This document shows, in pieces, positions 62,537-64,000 of a DNA stretch of 64,000 bases (positions are counted from its first letter, which is position 1; each line of letters opens with the position of its first letter). A program made the translations under genes and the position numbers. The DNA lies in assembly GCA_029959085.1 (NCBI GenBank), contig JARWIR010000010.1, forward strand, positions 32,418,731 through 32,482,730, in the 5' to 3' direction. Origin of the DNA: Nemophila menziesii (Eukaryota; Streptophyta; Magnoliopsida; Boraginales; Hydrophyllaceae). The notes under the pieces are model-generated. The model made no database searches, had not been told where the DNA came from, and worked only from the letters and a program-made list of their open reading frames with translations.

Positions 62537-64000
62537 GTGTTTCATGTTTTCTCAGATACTAATCCTAAAATGACCACCACCACAACCTTATCCATTATCC
62601 TAACACCACCACCACCACAAAGCCACTACCTAACACCACATAATTACCTCCTTCGACCAAAGTCTCAAGTTTGTTACTCCTTCGTTCTCTTCTTTTTACT
62701 TATACACAAGATAACCCTAACCTCCCAGCATTCTATTATCATTCTATGTCTTTTAAATACCGGATCAACCCACATCTTAAATACCAAACACTCAGCCATT
62801 ACCTTAGAATCATACAACAGCAAAATCATTCTCTGAAATTTAAACAATGGAATATAAGACACACAAAACAAATGAAAACCAAGAAAAAGATTACTCCTCA
62901 ATTTGGATTATAACTTGATTTTTGTGGCCTTTAAAAAAACAAAAATTATTGGCTAGAATTATATCAAACAAAAGTATACCCTTTAATCTACTCAGGAAGA
63001 TAATCATCAAGTCATGGGTTTTAAAGGTACGGTTTCAACTAAAAAGAAAGTCTTTAATGCAGTCTTTATCAATTGTGAAGAAGAATACTATGGAAGAATC
63101 TTGGATGGAAGGCCATGGAATATTGTAGGGAAACATATAATGATACAAAAATGGAACCAATCAAAAAAGGTATTAGAGGAAATATCTGACATGACGGTTT
63201 TTTGGATACAAGCCCATATACTTCTACCAATATACATCTCAGAAGACAATGCTATCAAGATAGGTAAACCAATAAGAGATGAAAAGATTGTTATGTCACC
63301 ATTAGGGACCTTTAAAAAGACGAGTTATGTAAATATTAGAGTAGTATTAAACATCAATCAACCACTAGTACCAAGATATTCTTTAGGGTTTGATAAAACT
63401 CACACAATCACATGAGCCATAAATATGAAAGATTAGGTGACCTTTGTGTGCTCCGTTGCCTGATAGATCATGAAGACGCTGAATGCCACTCTGTTAAAAA
63501 GCTTAGGCCAAAAATAGGAAAAGGGATAATAGGGTACAGTTTTAAACCACCTCAAGATAGGATAGAGGAAGACTTGTCAAAAATAGATAACAAAACAATT
63601 ACCAAGCTCCAGCAAACAACTTTTATCTTCAGTGGAAAGGGAATTTCTGCAAGAAAAAATAGAAATATAAAGCTTCAACAAACTCAATGGGGTAACACGG
63701 GGAAAGTACATCAAAGAAAGACAACAACAACACTAAGCACATGTTATGTCAGAAAAGGAGGTAATGTGCATGGGGGTTGGATTTCAAAATTTGATGTGAT
63801 CCATCCAAATATATATTTGGGCCACTAATCAAAGAAAACACAACTAATAAACACGATCACTTCTTTAAATCACCCGACTCAATAGATAATCAAGAAAAGC
63901 AAAAAAAAATTCTGAATTTCCTTTGGATGAGTTGAGAAGCCTGAAATCTTTAAAGCTATAAAGTCCAAGTCTCCTAAAGGAGTCCATATTAAACAAACCC
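62537..64000 (+). mobile_element. LINE 3, 5' part (continues beyond the window)
   Basis: A C/A-rich, G-poor leader (62560-62850) is followed by a recognisable ORF1. The leader encodes T/P-rich peptide in one frame, like the start of ORF1 in LINE 2. The true 5' end is not defined. Confidence 0.65.
63014..63828 (+). pseudogene. LINE 3 ORF1 (DUF4283 and altered zinc knuckle)
   Basis: The frame 63014-63415 gives GRILDGRPWNIVGKHIMIQKW, FWIQAHILLPIYISEDNAIKIG and LNINQPLVPRYSLGF, in the DUF4283 order. A one-base frame change in the overlap at 63412 leads to 63412-63828, starting SHKYERLGDLC. The expected CCHC knuckle appears as CVLRCLIDHEDAEC, with three rather than two residues between the first cysteines. 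The frame ends at a stop at 63828 with no ORF2 yet in the window. Role: RNA binding in LINE particles. Confidence 0.75.

Overview
The window looks like AT-rich, repeat-dominated nuclear DNA of a flowering plant, most likely a eudicot. The evidence is plant-type L1/RTE-like LINEs with DUF4283 ORF1s and RNase H-bearing ORF2s, Athila/Tat-like Ty3-gypsy remnants, a Ty1-copia remnant, CACTA (En/Spm) sequences with a TNP2 transposase relic, intron-containing relics of an HD-ZIP class IV homeobox gene and of a hexokinase, and a foldback MITE. I found no intact host gene, rRNA, tRNA or CRISPR array. Where I call identity or homology, it was judged by eye.

Region 1 (1-33295) is a nest of segmental duplications. 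A module X (about 3.8 kb: a 0.55-kb direct repeat, a decayed LINE on the minus strand, then the 0.55-kb repeat again) occurs as X0 (1-3807), an interior-only copy B (10395-12685), X1 (17626-21764) and X2 (25846-29655). A second module D (about 4.07 kb), carrying the first five exons of an HD-ZIP IV gene, occurs at 13556-17625 and 21765-25845. D plus X forms an 8.2-kb tandem duplication. X0 and X2 are each followed by the same 3.6-kb extension (3808-7390 and 29656-33295). Between the extension of X0 and copy B lies a degenerate CACTA element (7391-10390) with a TNP2 relic and an AT-rich minisatellite.

Region 2 (33295-39760) holds a GC-richer unidentified segment, a copia pol fragment (minus), a CACTA-type terminal sequence at 35501, a long featureless AT-rich stretch and a non-processed hexokinase pseudogene (plus).

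Region 3 (39760-50488) contains two head-to-tail LINEs on the plus strand. The first is nearly intact, its ORF2 interrupted by one frameshift in an A7 run. The second is heavily decayed and seems to have inserted in the poly(A)/flank of the first. Region 4 (50567-60305) is a gypsy cluster: a deleted plus-strand element with a scrambled junction, two copies of its pre-LTR segment around one LTR, and an oppositely oriented element with LTR, primer-binding site, gag and protease. Region 5 (60306-64000) holds short palindromic and degenerate repeats, a GC-rich patch, a 177-bp MITE and the 5' part of a third LINE that runs off the window.

The genes do not work together as a pathway. The content is a record of transposition, duplication and repair. 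I saw nothing that justifies claiming a new functional system. The most informative items are the patchwork junction at 50567-50710, the 8.2-kb tandem duplication with independently broken HD-ZIP IV copies, and the near-intact LINE.
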